Positions 1 through 10,401 of a stretch of 64,000 nucleotides of DNA are shown here, piece by piece; within the stretch, counting starts at the first letter, position 1, and the number at the start of each line of letters is the position of its first letter. Both the position numbers and the translations under genes were made by a program. Origin of the DNA: Trichobilharzia szidati (Eukaryota; Platyhelminthes; Trematoda; Strigeidida; Schistosomatidae). Location of the stretch: positions 31,221,204 to 31,285,203 of the forward strand of contig OX235273.1 of assembly GCA_944472155.2 (NCBI GenBank). Reading direction: 5' to 3'. The notes under the pieces are model-generated. The model did no database searches. It worked only from the letters and a program-made list of their open reading frames with translations, and was not told the DNA's origin.

Positions 1-300
1 CTTAGTACGTCATTCCTGTGAAATGAAACAAATGTTGTTCAAAATACATCATGATTGATTTTCTCAGGGTTTTGGAAATATTACATGTAGAATAGATTCG
101 ACTTAATTTAAAATAATGTTTATCTTCATGAATTTATTCAGAATTTCAGTCTCAGATTTGCATCAATCCTACCCCATAAACGTCCTAAATGTTAGGAAAT
201 AAATAGAATGAGGGAGGAAACCAGTTTAATAGAGATTCAAATCATATTTCATAAAAGAATGATATATTCCATGATTTGATTTGTCAATGGTCCAACGGCC
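1..300. repeat. Flanking block of a dispersed repeat, copy 1 (partial)
   Basis: The first ~75 bases (a cttagtacgt start through a gattgattttctcaggg motif) recur at 1,661-1,730 and partly at 2,316-2,356. The stretch ending in gatttgtcaatggtcc just before the core repeat recurs at ~2,560-2,590 and, altered, at ~1,930-1,955. This block therefore travels with the core repeat that starts near 305. No ORF with meaning was seen. The left edge is cut by the window. Confidence 0.6.
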
Positions 301-304
301 ACTC

Positions 305-818
305 TACAATTCAATTCATTGGTAAACACATATCACTCAAATTCACATCAAAATATCACGGTTGAGTTCGCCTCTCATTACCTAGCTGGTTGAATCGTTT
401 TGGAGTGAGGAGTCAAAAATTGTTTATGTGTGTCAACTGGTAGAGTTATACACAGTGTCATCAAATGACTCAAGAAATATTCTGAGAGCGACTGGAACGT
501 GTGAATTCCTGATAATCAATTGCCACACACGATAGGCCTTTCGTTTCCGAGAGGCTGTTTGCTCTACACTTCACTCACAGAAGATGTGACAGTTCCACGG
601 AGAGACGTCACACACACTCGACAAGCAAATCATCACAATCCACACTCCGAACAACATCAATTGAAGCTGAGAGCACCAACGAGACATGTCACCTTGATCA
701 TCACCTGTTCGTGCAGAATCAACTGAACTCTCACAACTGTCATCTCCACTATCCTCAACAGTCGTGTGAATTGATCATGATTATGTTTGCTTGCAATGAA
801 GGGATTATTTGCTTGTGA
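305..818 (+). repeat. Core ~510 bp dispersed repeat, copy A
   Basis: Runs from ctacaattcaattcattgg to the gattatgtttgcttgcaatg region and is nearly identical to copies at 2,590, 3,876 and 5,318. A 62-68 codon open frame is shared by all copies but begins at TTG, not ATG, and the copies are so similar at DNA level that conservation of the frame proves nothing. A weak inverted similarity exists between the ends (cattggtaaacacata near the start, tatgtttgcttgcaatg near the end). It could be a MITE, a solo LTR or a duplicated exon; the class is not decided. Orientation is given as plus by convention. Confidence 0.8.
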
Positions 819-1469
819 GACGAATAAAGTGGTAATATGGCGACACTTTTTCTCACTTTGCTACTATTTTTTACACTTCTTTACCGAATGTATGTTTATT
901 TACTGTTGTATTCTTTTTTTTGTTGCTCTTTTCTTATCTTGTTATTTAGGCAGGTTTATTCCTACATTTATCTGACTGACTCCTTTTTGGTTCTTTTTTC
1001 TGTAATTGCAGAACTGTTGTGTATCGATGTTCTCAACGTGTTTGTTCGTTGCATTCAAGTGAAATCCAATCAAATATATCTTTGCATAGAAATTCTCTCT
1101 TTTTTATTTCACCTTGTTAACGCAAATCATTGTGGTTTCAATGAAATAACTATCAGAATAATATGCCGTCTATTTTCTTGTACTTTTTCACACAGAGTTC
1201 AAAATAGTTCTGTTTAACCTTCGATTTATAGGAGGAGTATGATTGTAAAATACTGCGCAAAAATGCCCGTAGAAAACGAATCATTCATAGGATATACAAA
1301 CCCCTAAAATATTATGTCTGAATTCAGCAACACGAGATAAAACCAGGAATAATACACTTGAAATGTACTACACAATCGCAAAATGAACATTGAAAATAAA
1401 GAAAATATTATTCTGATCATCTGAATCAGACAATAAGTAATATAAAAATATAAAAAAACAATTATATTT
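819..1469. other. AT-rich spacer, no gene seen
   Basis: Very T-rich on the plus strand. A 126-codon ATG frame at 840-1,217 is almost only Phe/Leu/Tyr/Cys/Ile, as expected by chance from T-rich DNA. Nothing else was recognised. Confidence 0.6.
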
Positions 1470-1760
1470 AACGTCGACTTCCAGTTTTGATGTGCAGAGA
1501 GTATGAAAATAAGTACGGATATATACATAAAAAGAATCCGTGAGATCATAAACACATATTCTTCTAGATGGAGATACGTCAGTGATATTGCTCAGTAATT
1601 ATCAGTTAAACAATATTTTGCTGTCAGTCCGTAAATACATCTTCTCTCGGTTGCATCAAACTTAGTACGTTGTTCCTGTGAAATGAAGCGCATGTTGTTC
1701 AAGATACATCATGATTGATTTTCTCAGGGTGTATGGGAATTATTCATGGAGAATAGGTGT
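1470..1760. repeat. Flanking block of the dispersed repeat, copy 2
   Basis: Contains, in order, a segment beginning cgtcgacttccagttttga, a gatggagatacgtcagtga segment, a gtcagtccgtaaatac segment and the cttagtacgt...ttttctcaggg segment. The same order recurs at ~2,130-2,400, and the last part at 1-75. This copy is not followed by a core repeat; 1,921-1,955 carries only a short degenerate piece of the junction sequence before a TA-rich run. Confidence 0.65.
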
Positions 1761-1967
1761 ACAATTTCGAAAACGATCCAGAAAATATTAGGGTATGAAA
1801 GAAAAAAACACATCAAGCGACAATGCGTACCAAATGTGTAAGCTGCAGAAATGCGGATAAAAAGTGTTAGTGAACAAAGAAGTTTCAAAACAAGTGATGG
1901 CATATCTCATGACATCATGATATACGCCATGATTTGATTTCTCAATGGTCCGACGACCTCTCTATAT

Positions 1968-2000
1968 TGAAATATATATATATATATATTGCAATATATA
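1968..2000. repeat. (TA)n-rich microsatellite
   Basis: A run of alternating T and A, interrupted by gc near 1,991, lies where a flanking block would otherwise join a core repeat. Slippage-prone simple sequence. Confidence 0.8.
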
Positions 2001-2129
2001 AAAAAGAAAACAATACGTGAAACGTTTGTGCATACTATTATTTAATTCTGGAAAAAAATTAATATTGAGTGTAAGATAAAATACAGATGCCAAACCAGTG
2101 AGAGCATTTCTCATGACAAAACGATTACA

Positions 2130-2400
2130 TTTAACGTCGACTTCCAGTTTTGATGTGCAGAGAGTATAAAAATAAGTACGGATATATAAATAAAAAAGAA
2201 TCCATGAGATCACAAAGATATATTTTTCTAGATGGAGATACGTCAGTGATATTTCTCAGTAATTATCCGTTCAAAAAAGTTTTGCTGTCAGTCCGTAAAT
2301 ACCTCTTCTCTCGGTTGCATGTTGTTCAAAATACATCATGATAGATTTTCTCAGGGTTTATGGGAATTATTCATGGTGAACAAGTGTACAGTTTCGAAAC
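2130..2400. repeat. Flanking block of the dispersed repeat, copy 3
   Basis: Same order of segments as 1,470-1,760 with small substitutions and a shortened cttagtacgt part. It is followed after ~190 bases by core copy B, giving the fullest block-plus-core arrangement in the window. Confidence 0.65.
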
Positions 2401-2589
2401 CTATCCAAAATATTTTAACAAATAAATAATGAAATCTCCTATTGAACATTTAAGCAGACCTGTTGTGAATCCTGCAAAAATGCAAATTAAGAGATTCAGT
2501 GAACAAATAACTTTCATAACTGGTGAGAGCATTTCCCATGACATAATTATATACGCCATGATTTGATTTGTCAATGGTCCAACGGCCAC

Positions 2590-3108
2590 TCTACAATTCA
2601 ATTCATTGGTAAACACATATCACTCAAATTCACATCAAAATATCACGGTTGAGTTCGCCTCTCATCACCTAGCTGGTTGAATCGTTTTGGAGTGAGGAGT
2701 CAAAAATTGTTTATGTGTGTCAACTGGTAGAGTTATACACAGTGTCATCAAATGACTCAAGAAATATTCTGAGAGCGACTGGAAAGTGTGAATTCCTGAT
2801 AATCAATTGCCACACACGATAGGCCTTTCGTTTCCGAGAGGCTGTTTGCTCTACACTTCACTCACAGAAGATGTGACAGTTCCACGGAGAGACGTCACAC
2901 ACACTAGACAAGCAAATCATCACAATCCACACCCCGAACAACATCAATTGAAGCTGAGAGCACCAACGAGACATGTCACCTTGATCATCACCTGATCGTG
3001 CAGAATCAACTGAACTCTCACAACTGTCATCTCCACTATCCTCAACAGTCGTGTGAATTGATCATGATTATGTTTGCTTGCAATGAAGGAATTGTTTGTT
3101 TGTGGGAC
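2590..3108 (+). repeat. Core ~510 bp dispersed repeat, copy B
   Basis: Nearly identical to copy A, including ~40 bases upstream of the core (catgatttgatttgtcaatg). It diverges from A after the gattatgtttgcttgcaatg motif. The TTG-initiated open frame is kept (2,807-2,995). Confidence 0.8.
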
Positions 3109-3875
3109 TAATCGTTTGATCTCTCTTTTAAACTTATACTCAATTCGCCACAGTTTTATTTATGCTGTATCTATTTTGACATACATTTAACGTGGTATAT
3201 CATTTGTACTTTCACAGATGAATACCTGTTGCTTTCAGGTATAGCTATCCATTTGGTTTATACCATAAATTCAAAACAACCTACGATTCACTCCATTAAT
3301 CTATATATACTTATTTGGTCATTTTTTGGGTATCACATATGCACACAATCTTGTGTCACAAAATAAGTCATCTGCAACCTACTAAGAATTATGTGGTAAT
3401 CCAGCATGATGTGAAGACAGGATAATCATAAGATGAAGAGACATTTTCAGAGAGACTTCATCGGTTCGTAAGATCGATATGGTGTAGATGAAGATCCTTT
3501 AGTGAAAATTCGAAGTAAATATTGGTTTCACATTGGTTTGCAGTCAGTCGGAAAATGCGTCTTCTCTAACATATTTTAGTAATTTTTCACATTCTATAAT
3601 ATAATTTTTTCAAAAATATTTTTTCAATTTTCTCAAGGTTATATTTTTGGAAAAACTTGGAGCATAGTTTCGTTCTTTTCGAGCTAATATCTAAATGTTC
3701 CTACATAGTTTTCTTCGTGAATCTTTGGTTTAACTTGAACACTTACTTAATCCTAATGCTTGGAGAAATTTATTCATCATCTTTACTCAAATTATCAATT
3801 AAACAAATCAATATGTAATCAAAACGCACGAAAATTAGATCGTATTCGTTTTGTAAGTAGTTAGATGACCTAGCT
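3109..3875. other. Spacer between core repeats, no gene seen
   Basis: AT-rich sequence without ORFs of note. A short gcagtcagtcggaaaatgcg stretch near 3,539 resembles the gtcagtccgtaaatac segment of the flanking block, so decayed repeat material may be present. Confidence 0.5.
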
Positions 3876-4390
3876 ACAATTCAGTTCATTGGTAAAAACA
3901 TCTCACTCAAATTCACATCAAAATATCACGGTTGAGTTCGCCTCTCATCACCTAGCTGGTTGAATCGTTTTGGAGTGAGGAGTCAAAAATTGTTTATGTG
4001 TGTCAACTGGTAGAGTTATACACAGTGTCATCAAATGACTCAAGAAATATTCTGAGAGCGACTGGAAAGTGTGAATTCCTGATAATCAATTGCCACACAC
4101 GATAGGCCTTTCGTTTCCGAGAGGCTGTTTGCTCTACACTTCACTCACAGAAGATGTGACAGTTCCACGGAGAGACGTCACACACACTAGACAAGCAAAT
4201 CATCACAATCCACACTCCGAACAACATCAATTGAAGCTGAGAGCACCAACGAGACATGTCACCTTGATCATCACCTGATCGTGCAGTATCAACTTGAACT
4301 CTCACAACTGTCATCTCCACTATCCTCAACAGTCGTGTGAATTGATCATGATTATGTTTGCTTGCAGTGAAAGGATTATTTGTTTGTGAG
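3876..4390 (+). repeat. Core ~510 bp dispersed repeat, copy C
   Basis: Matches copies A and B from the ctacaattcagttcattgg start to tgcttgcagtgaaagg. Its upstream flank (agttagatgacctag) differs from A and B, which fixes the left boundary of the core near position 3,876. Confidence 0.8.
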
Positions 4391-4750
4391 TTTTTAACGG
4401 TACATCGCGACTAAAGTAGCACTCACTTCATTTGCATATCATTTATTCAGTGTTACTTAATACACTTTTTTTATTTCTTAAATAATTCTTAAATATTCAC
4501 TTACTTCCATCTTTTGTGGTGCGCATGGAAACGAATTCAAGTTTTGTTTGTTGATGTTGTTTCGCGGTATTAGCTTCTGTCGTCTTATCACTATTTTCAA
4601 TCTTTGAACATTATAATGGAAGTCATCTGCAAAATGCTAAGTTTAATGTGTATTCGCGATTAATAAGAAGTCCGTAAACTCATAATATTAAGATACATTT
4701 TCGGATTGACTTTCTCTTCTCGTAAATGTGATTTGGTTTAATAGATATAC
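4391..4750. other. Spacer, no gene seen
   Basis: AT-rich; no recognisable coding or RNA feature on either strand. Confidence 0.5.
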
Positions 4751-4941
4751 TTATTATTTTTATTATTGTAGCTTGATTCCACACCGTAGTTTTTTAGTAC
4801 AAGTATGGAATTTTCAGCATGTGATATCGGTAGCTCAATTTTGCAGGCCGACCATAGATATCGGGTGTGCGTCGGCAGGGGATCGAACCCCGGACCAAGT
4901 GCATGGTCGGCGAGAGTCCTAACCACCGTACCACCGACGTT
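4751..4941 (-). mobile_element. tRNA-derived SINE (family with a non-RTE body)
   Basis: Read on the minus strand, the head begins cgtcggtggtacggtggtta (tRNA A-box region) and holds a clear B box, ggttcgatccc (4,879-4,889 region), as used for internal RNA polymerase III promoters. The body has the gatatctatggtcggcctgc motif and ends in an AT-rich (aat/aaa) tail at the plus-strand left edge. The same body is at ~54,100-54,235, and the same head is at 42,270-42,355. A target duplication could not be fixed. The element is non-coding and would depend on a LINE for mobility. Confidence 0.8.
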
Positions 4942-5317
4942 TTTATATCGGTTGTTATATATTTATCCAAAAATTTTCCCTTGAACTTCAAAATCGCAAG
5001 TACTGTGTTGTTCGATTTGTTTAACTCTGAGTTGTTCAAGCTATATATATATATGTGTTCTATTGATTTAATTTTTCTTTTATTCAATTTTTGAAATATT
5101 CTTGAATATTTGTTAAATCTTAGTTGAACTGACGAACAAAATCACTATTCATGAGCCTCAAATAAATTACTATCTCCTTATTTACTTACTCCACATATCA
5201 CCTTTATTAATAAAGATTAGAATTTACCGTTGCTTATGCATTTTTTATAATAATTAATTAGTTTGCGATTCCGTAGATCTATTTACTTCAAATTTGATCC
5301 TCTCTTCTTCGACGGCC
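4942..5317. other. Spacer, no gene seen
   Basis: AT-rich sequence with no supported feature on either strand. Confidence 0.5.
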
Positions 5318-5745
5318 TCTCTACAATTCAATTCATTGGTAAACACATATCACTCAAATTCACATCAAAATATCACGGTTGAGTTCGCCTCTCATCACCT
5401 AGCTGGTTGAATCGTTTTGGAGTGAGGAGTCAAAAATTGTTTATGTGTGTCAACTGGTAGAGTTATACACAGTGTCATCAAATGACACAGGAAATATTCT
5501 GAGAGCGACTGGAAAGTGTGAATTCCTGATAATCAATTGCCACACACGATAGGCCTTTCGTTTACGAGAGACTGTTTGCTCTACACTTCACTCACAGAAG
5601 ATGTGACAGTTCCACGGAGAGACGTCACACACACTAGACAAGCAAATCATCACAATCCACACCCCGAACAACATCAATTGAAGCTGAGAGCACCAACGAG
5701 ACATGTCACCTTGATCATCAATTGTTCGTGGAGAATCAACTGGAC
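5318..5745 (+). repeat. Core dispersed repeat, copy D (3' truncated)
   Basis: Matches the other three copies from the ctacaattcaattcattgg start but departs from them near 5,725-5,745, after the caccttgatcatca motif, so the last ~75 bases of the core are missing. A few private substitutions are present (for example cgtttacgagagactg). Confidence 0.75.
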
Positions 5746-8700
5746 TGTCTTGTTTGTGTTTTTCAGCGCCCTAAGAAGTTTTTTGAATTAATCATCATAT
5801 TCTTTTTTCAGGCGGTATTTTCCTGCATCTCATTCTTTTAGAGCCATTGTTGATATATTGTCTTCAGGCTGACGTTTTCTTTGCTTCTTTCACTTGTTTT
5901 CAGTGGTATGCTTTGCTTATGCGTTTTGTTTCATTCTTTTGTGAGTTTGATTTGTGTTTTTGTGTTTGAGGAAAATCTGTTGGTTTTTTTTATCACATTT
6001 TCTTTGATATTCTGTGAATATTTAAGGAAACGTGCTGAAAATAAATTACAGTAAATTTGTTTACTTTTTTCTCGCTTGTTTTTCATAGTTATCTTTTTGT
6101 GATTTTTAATTCGAACGACCCTTGCTATTATCAGACATGTGGTTTGCTTACGTCTTTCTTTAAATTATGATAAAAATGAATGCGAATTTGGTTATTTTTT
6201 AAGTTTCAATATTCAGTTATTTCTAATGACTGAATTACTTAAGTGTGTCTGGATTTACCATTTTTCTCATTTCATCTGGAAGTCTATTTGTGTTTTACGT
6301 AAGAAATGGATAATCTTTTGAATCTTTATCTACGGTGCTTTTCCTTTTATAGTTTTGTTTGTATTTTAATGAGTAGAATAGACATACAACCAATAGACAC
6401 CCTCGCGATTATCTGTGATTTCACGTTATGCTCTATTAAACGATTGCAGTAAGCTCTTCTGGGGAATTCCTCTGTGGAATCACAGATATACTAGGATGAT
6501 TTTTGGAATATTCGTAATTGAAAACACATCCATTCTACTTCAAGTTAAATAAAATTTAACACTTGTAATCGCACTGATGCATGCTTTTCTCGTTTTGGTA
6601 GATCGTAAGCAAGTGCCTGTCAAAAGTCACGTTTCTACATACACTATTACGTGTCCACGAATGAAGAATACTTCTGTGGAACTATGGAGCTGGTTAACAC
6701 ATTATGATTCGACATAAACATTCAAAGCATGCAACCAAGAGTAGTGTGCTTCAACCTTGCAGTATAAGTGATGCTTTTAATTATTCCAAGGAATTTGTCG
6801 TTAGTTACAATGCCAATCATAACACGAACCATAGTTCAGGGACAGGAATTCGATGAAATTTTAAGTAATTGGAATAACTATCTAGTCCTATTTCAGTGTA
6901 GTGACGCAGACCATTTCATAACAAGCATTTTAAATTATCTTCTTGATAAAATGAATGAAAACCCAGCTTTGGTGATTGAATTCATTTGGATGAATCAAAG
7001 ATTAACGAAGAATGGATCATAATACACATGAATGGACGTTCTTGAATAGCACCTCTAAGCCAATCAGATTATGCTGATAAACCTATAATAATTCAATTAA
7101 TTAACAAGTACCTTTTAGACCAGACATCACAGATAGATTCAGCTGAACAGATTCAGGTACAGTTGACAGAAACGTCAAACGAAAAGAACGGTGAATCAAT
7201 CGTTAGCACAGAAATATATTAACAGATTCATCTATCCGGTTTTAAAAGTCCGTACATATACGGCTCACCTAAAGTACACAGACAAGGTATTTACTCCATC
7301 CAACACTGAATATGATAAACTGTTCAGATTATTCATTCTCAAAGTGGCTGTTATAGGTTCCGAACCAGGTGCGAAGAAACTATCAAGAAGATTTGACCTT
7401 GGTTGATTCAATCATGAATGCCACTCTGGTATGTAGAGGAGTTGACAGCCTAGACGTCCTTACTTTCACCAAAAGAAGAAGACCATATATTTCTCTATAA
7501 TTTAAACCAATCAGGTAATGCAGATGTTTTCGTAACAATTCAGATCCTTCTTCCAAAGCGCATTTTCTCCTTCTTGTCATCCGATGGCGAAAACAACACA
7601 GATAATCGCCTAGTACCATATATCCAGCAAATTTGCATAGATTCCGTTTTCAAGCCACGTACTTCAATTCCTCATTTACATCCTGCATTTCATGCTGCAT
7701 TTTCTCTAACCAGTCGGCATACTTTCTCTGTGTTCGTTTGAAGTTATCTCTACTCGGTCTCTTCTGCCAACTCGCTAGATTCTGCCTGCAAAACTTTGAG
7801 TTTGTATGACAAAAAATATGATCAGTCCCTGAAGTCCAGATCTTACGAAGTCTTCCTATCGGCTCAGAGAATCCCTGTCTTCACTTTCAAGGCATCGTTG
7901 AGTCTGTTGTTATGAATGACGAATCGAGTGGCGTCATCATACAGATGTTAGATGAGGTTGGTAAGGCTTAAGAGCATCCGTAGTGTTGAGACGGTAACAC
8001 ATTAACGTTTAGGTCAACGCCATCGTAGGCCTTTTCATAGTCACTGTAATTTAGATAGATGTCTAACTGCTATTCTATAATACCCATCTTGTTATTAAAT
8101 TTAACTCACATAAACTTTGATCTAAGATTAGGCATATCCCATAATTCCTCAATTTGATCGAGTAAAAGCATTAAATGCGCTTCTGATGGAATAAGCCATC
8201 CACAGAAGCATTAAACAATGTAAATTCGATTTCATCTGTTTATCTTGGGCACCCGTCCAAGTATGTCCACGAAGTCAAATTTGCTGCTACAGACTATCAG
8301 GGAATCTGTAGACTTTTAAACAAAGTCCTCACATAAATTTGACGATTCAAAATTTGGTGTTAAAAACCAAAAGAATTTAATACTAATTTTATTGCGTCAA
8401 TCTAGCAACGAACTGTAGCACTTCAAAAAGTATAGGTGTCAGGACTATCTATAAACCAACCCCAAAGATATCTCTTGCACTCGTGAAATTCGGGTGGTGG
8501 TCCAGTGATCACACGTTTCTAACTTATCTGAAACCATCTCATCTTCAAGATGTTTTTGGCGAATTAGCAATATCTGAATTCATATAGCTTACAAAGACCT
8601 TTGAAAGGAATTATCCATAATTTTTTTGACATTTCAACTCACCTAGAATAACTAAAATTTAAAAATCTCAAAAATAAATTATTTTCACCAAAAGCTTCTT

Positions 8701-9255
8701 TTTGATATCTCATATTCTCAAATTTTCATGACGTAATTAATCCTCTTGAAGTGATGCTTCAAAATCCCTTTGAAACTATAGATTCACTGAAATATTCACT
8801 CGATTTACACGGTGCAGTCAAGAGGGTGTATCGAGGCGGCTGATCTCATCACGTCTCATGTTGAAGGTTTAAAGACTATTGGTTCAAAACAGTGTCCTAA
8901 TATCGAGACTGGATTGTCATCTTGAGTCTACAGCTGAAGGAACAAACACAACTTGAATGCATGGCCTGCTTGAAATTCACTAGTCAGACTGGCCAATGAG
9001 GTAAAAATTAGACTTGTGTAATGCACCACTTTAGGAGGTAGAGTATGAATTGAAAGATACACTTGAGCGACTACAGCTGAAGCAGGCTAAATGTAATATG
9101 TTAGATATCGCCGGGAAGGTCAGTGGTGGGACAAAGAATTATATGGAATTCACTTTGCGACTCACTAAAGTCTTCTCTTCACAAAAGACCATTGATGGTA
9201 TCTGCAACTCTGCGTTACAGAATGACATGAAGCTATAAACGGACTGTACGATGAG
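5746..9255. other. Anonymous region with only weak ORF fragments
   Basis: No recognisable gene. Short frames at 6,768-7,022 (84 codons) and about 9,030-9,238 (60-70 codons) have mixed, soluble-protein-like composition. The second includes a charged Glu/Leu/Lys-rich stretch (ELKDTLERLQLKQAKCN) that could form a coiled coil and could come from a decayed transposon protein. Neither has a good initiation context or a motif I can name. The rest is interrupted in every frame. Confidence 0.4.
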
Positions 9256-9256
9256 T

Positions 9257-9310
9257 TTTTTGTTCCTTTATGTTTACATAGGATTTCAAGCTACGGGCTT
9301 GAAGCTTCAG
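9257..9310 (-). repeat. Short fragment resembling the RTE-type SINE tail
   Basis: The plus-strand stretch from tgttcctttatg to gcttcagaag lines up with the tail of the SINE at 42,116-42,355: cataggatttcaagctacgg here against catagggctccaagctagtg there, followed by gcttgaag in both. It contains a short palindrome, ttcaagc with gcttgaa. Probably a relic of the same SINE or LINE 3' end. Confidence 0.45.
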
Positions 9311-10008
9311 AAGACCAACACTTGAAAATCAGAAGACCAATTTACTGGATCAAAGTTGACTTATAAAGTACCTGGGAGTACATCACTACGTAAGGAAATC
9401 TTTAGGATTCATTGATGTTCAAGAAACGTTGCTGGTAAATAAGTCGGCTTAAGTATTTCTGGTTGTAAAATGAGAACTTCTAAATTGCAGGAACAGAGGA
9501 AAATAGTAGAACAAAATATGACTCACGTAGCTGAACTAAAGCAAGGAAAAATAACAGATGTACTAGTAAATAAAATATGCTAAGCCATTATATTTTTACT
9601 ACGAGTACTAAAAATATTAATATGATCTCAATTACTTCACACTCGAGAAGTTCCGAATATCAAATAAATTATAATTATATTTCAATAGGTTATACACAAT
9701 GATAAGATTTTGTTATGTTGGTAATATTTCGAGCACAATTACTGCTCGGGATGACGGACACTGTGTGCAAACTATTGAAATAAAATTATAATTCATTCGA
9801 TCTATTCCAAAAGGAACAACATTTGTACTGAAAATAGTTGATAATATATAAGGAAGAAAACAAAATATATAAGTAGAGAAGCTATAAGGAATAAAAGTAA
9901 ATATATCAGTGAAATTCAGGAAAAATATAAGGAAAACATAGTGTAGGAGATTATTCACAATCTATGTGATTTGCAAGCCTCAAGATAAAAAGGAACAAAC
10001 GCTAAAAT
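9311..10008. other. Anonymous sequence left of the tandem array
   Basis: AT-rich and without supported genes. It ends where the first 5.39 kb unit begins (cttcgcaaaaactattatcc at 10,009), because the bases before 10,009 do not match those before 15,394, 20,786 and 26,179. Confidence 0.5.
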
Positions 10009-10206
10009 CTTCGCAAAAACTATTATCCGATTGCAACACGGTTCACACCGTTGAGCGAATTTCATTGGGTGCTGTGTGAAAATTTCCAGATCAGTGTTTC
10101 AGTTTTCAACGTAATTTAACTTTTGAATTTCGTGTGATTCAATCAACCAAGTTTGTGCTTCCTTCTTCCACCCAGATTCACGAAACACTCTAATTTGAAC
10201 GCGAAG

Positions 10207-10401
10207 ATGGAGCCGATCGAGGGTGAACATGTGTATAGACTGGGACCACATCATCCGGAGCATCTGACCTCAGGTCTACCTCCTGTATATTTACCTTTAA
10301 TGTTGACTAAAGGACGGCATGAAGAAAGGCCAAATCAAAACATTCTGAATAATTTTCATTCTGTCTCAGTTATTCAGGGAATCAGTCACAGGATTCATTA
10401 A
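10207..10401 (+). CDS. Candidate 64-codon ORF of unknown function, unit 1
   Basis: ATG at 10,207 has a favourable context (A at -3, G at +4) and opens a 64-codon frame beginning MEPIEGEHVYRLGPHHPEHL. The first ~35 codons are less AT-rich than the surroundings and give a balanced, proline- and histidine-containing peptide; the remainder looks ordinary. No domain, signal peptide or membrane segment is seen and I do not recognise it. A cag/gt site near 10,270 could be a splice donor, so it might be a first exon. The frame is open in all four units with one substitution (Gly36 to Arg in units 3 and 4), but the flanking non-coding DNA is equally similar, so this is not evidence of selection. Confidence 0.25.
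   Translation: MEPIEGEHVYRLGPHHPEHLTSGLPPVYLPLMLTKGRHEERPNQNILNNFHSVSVIQGISHRIH

Noticed and set aside
520..726. 62-84 codon frame repeated in the four core repeats
   Set aside because: Begins with TTG, and the DNA copies are nearly identical inside and outside the frame, so its persistence carries no evidence of coding.
840..1217. 126-codon ATG frame, hydrophobic
   Set aside because: Almost only Phe, Leu, Tyr, Cys, Ile and Val from a T-rich stretch; no motif, expected by chance in this composition.
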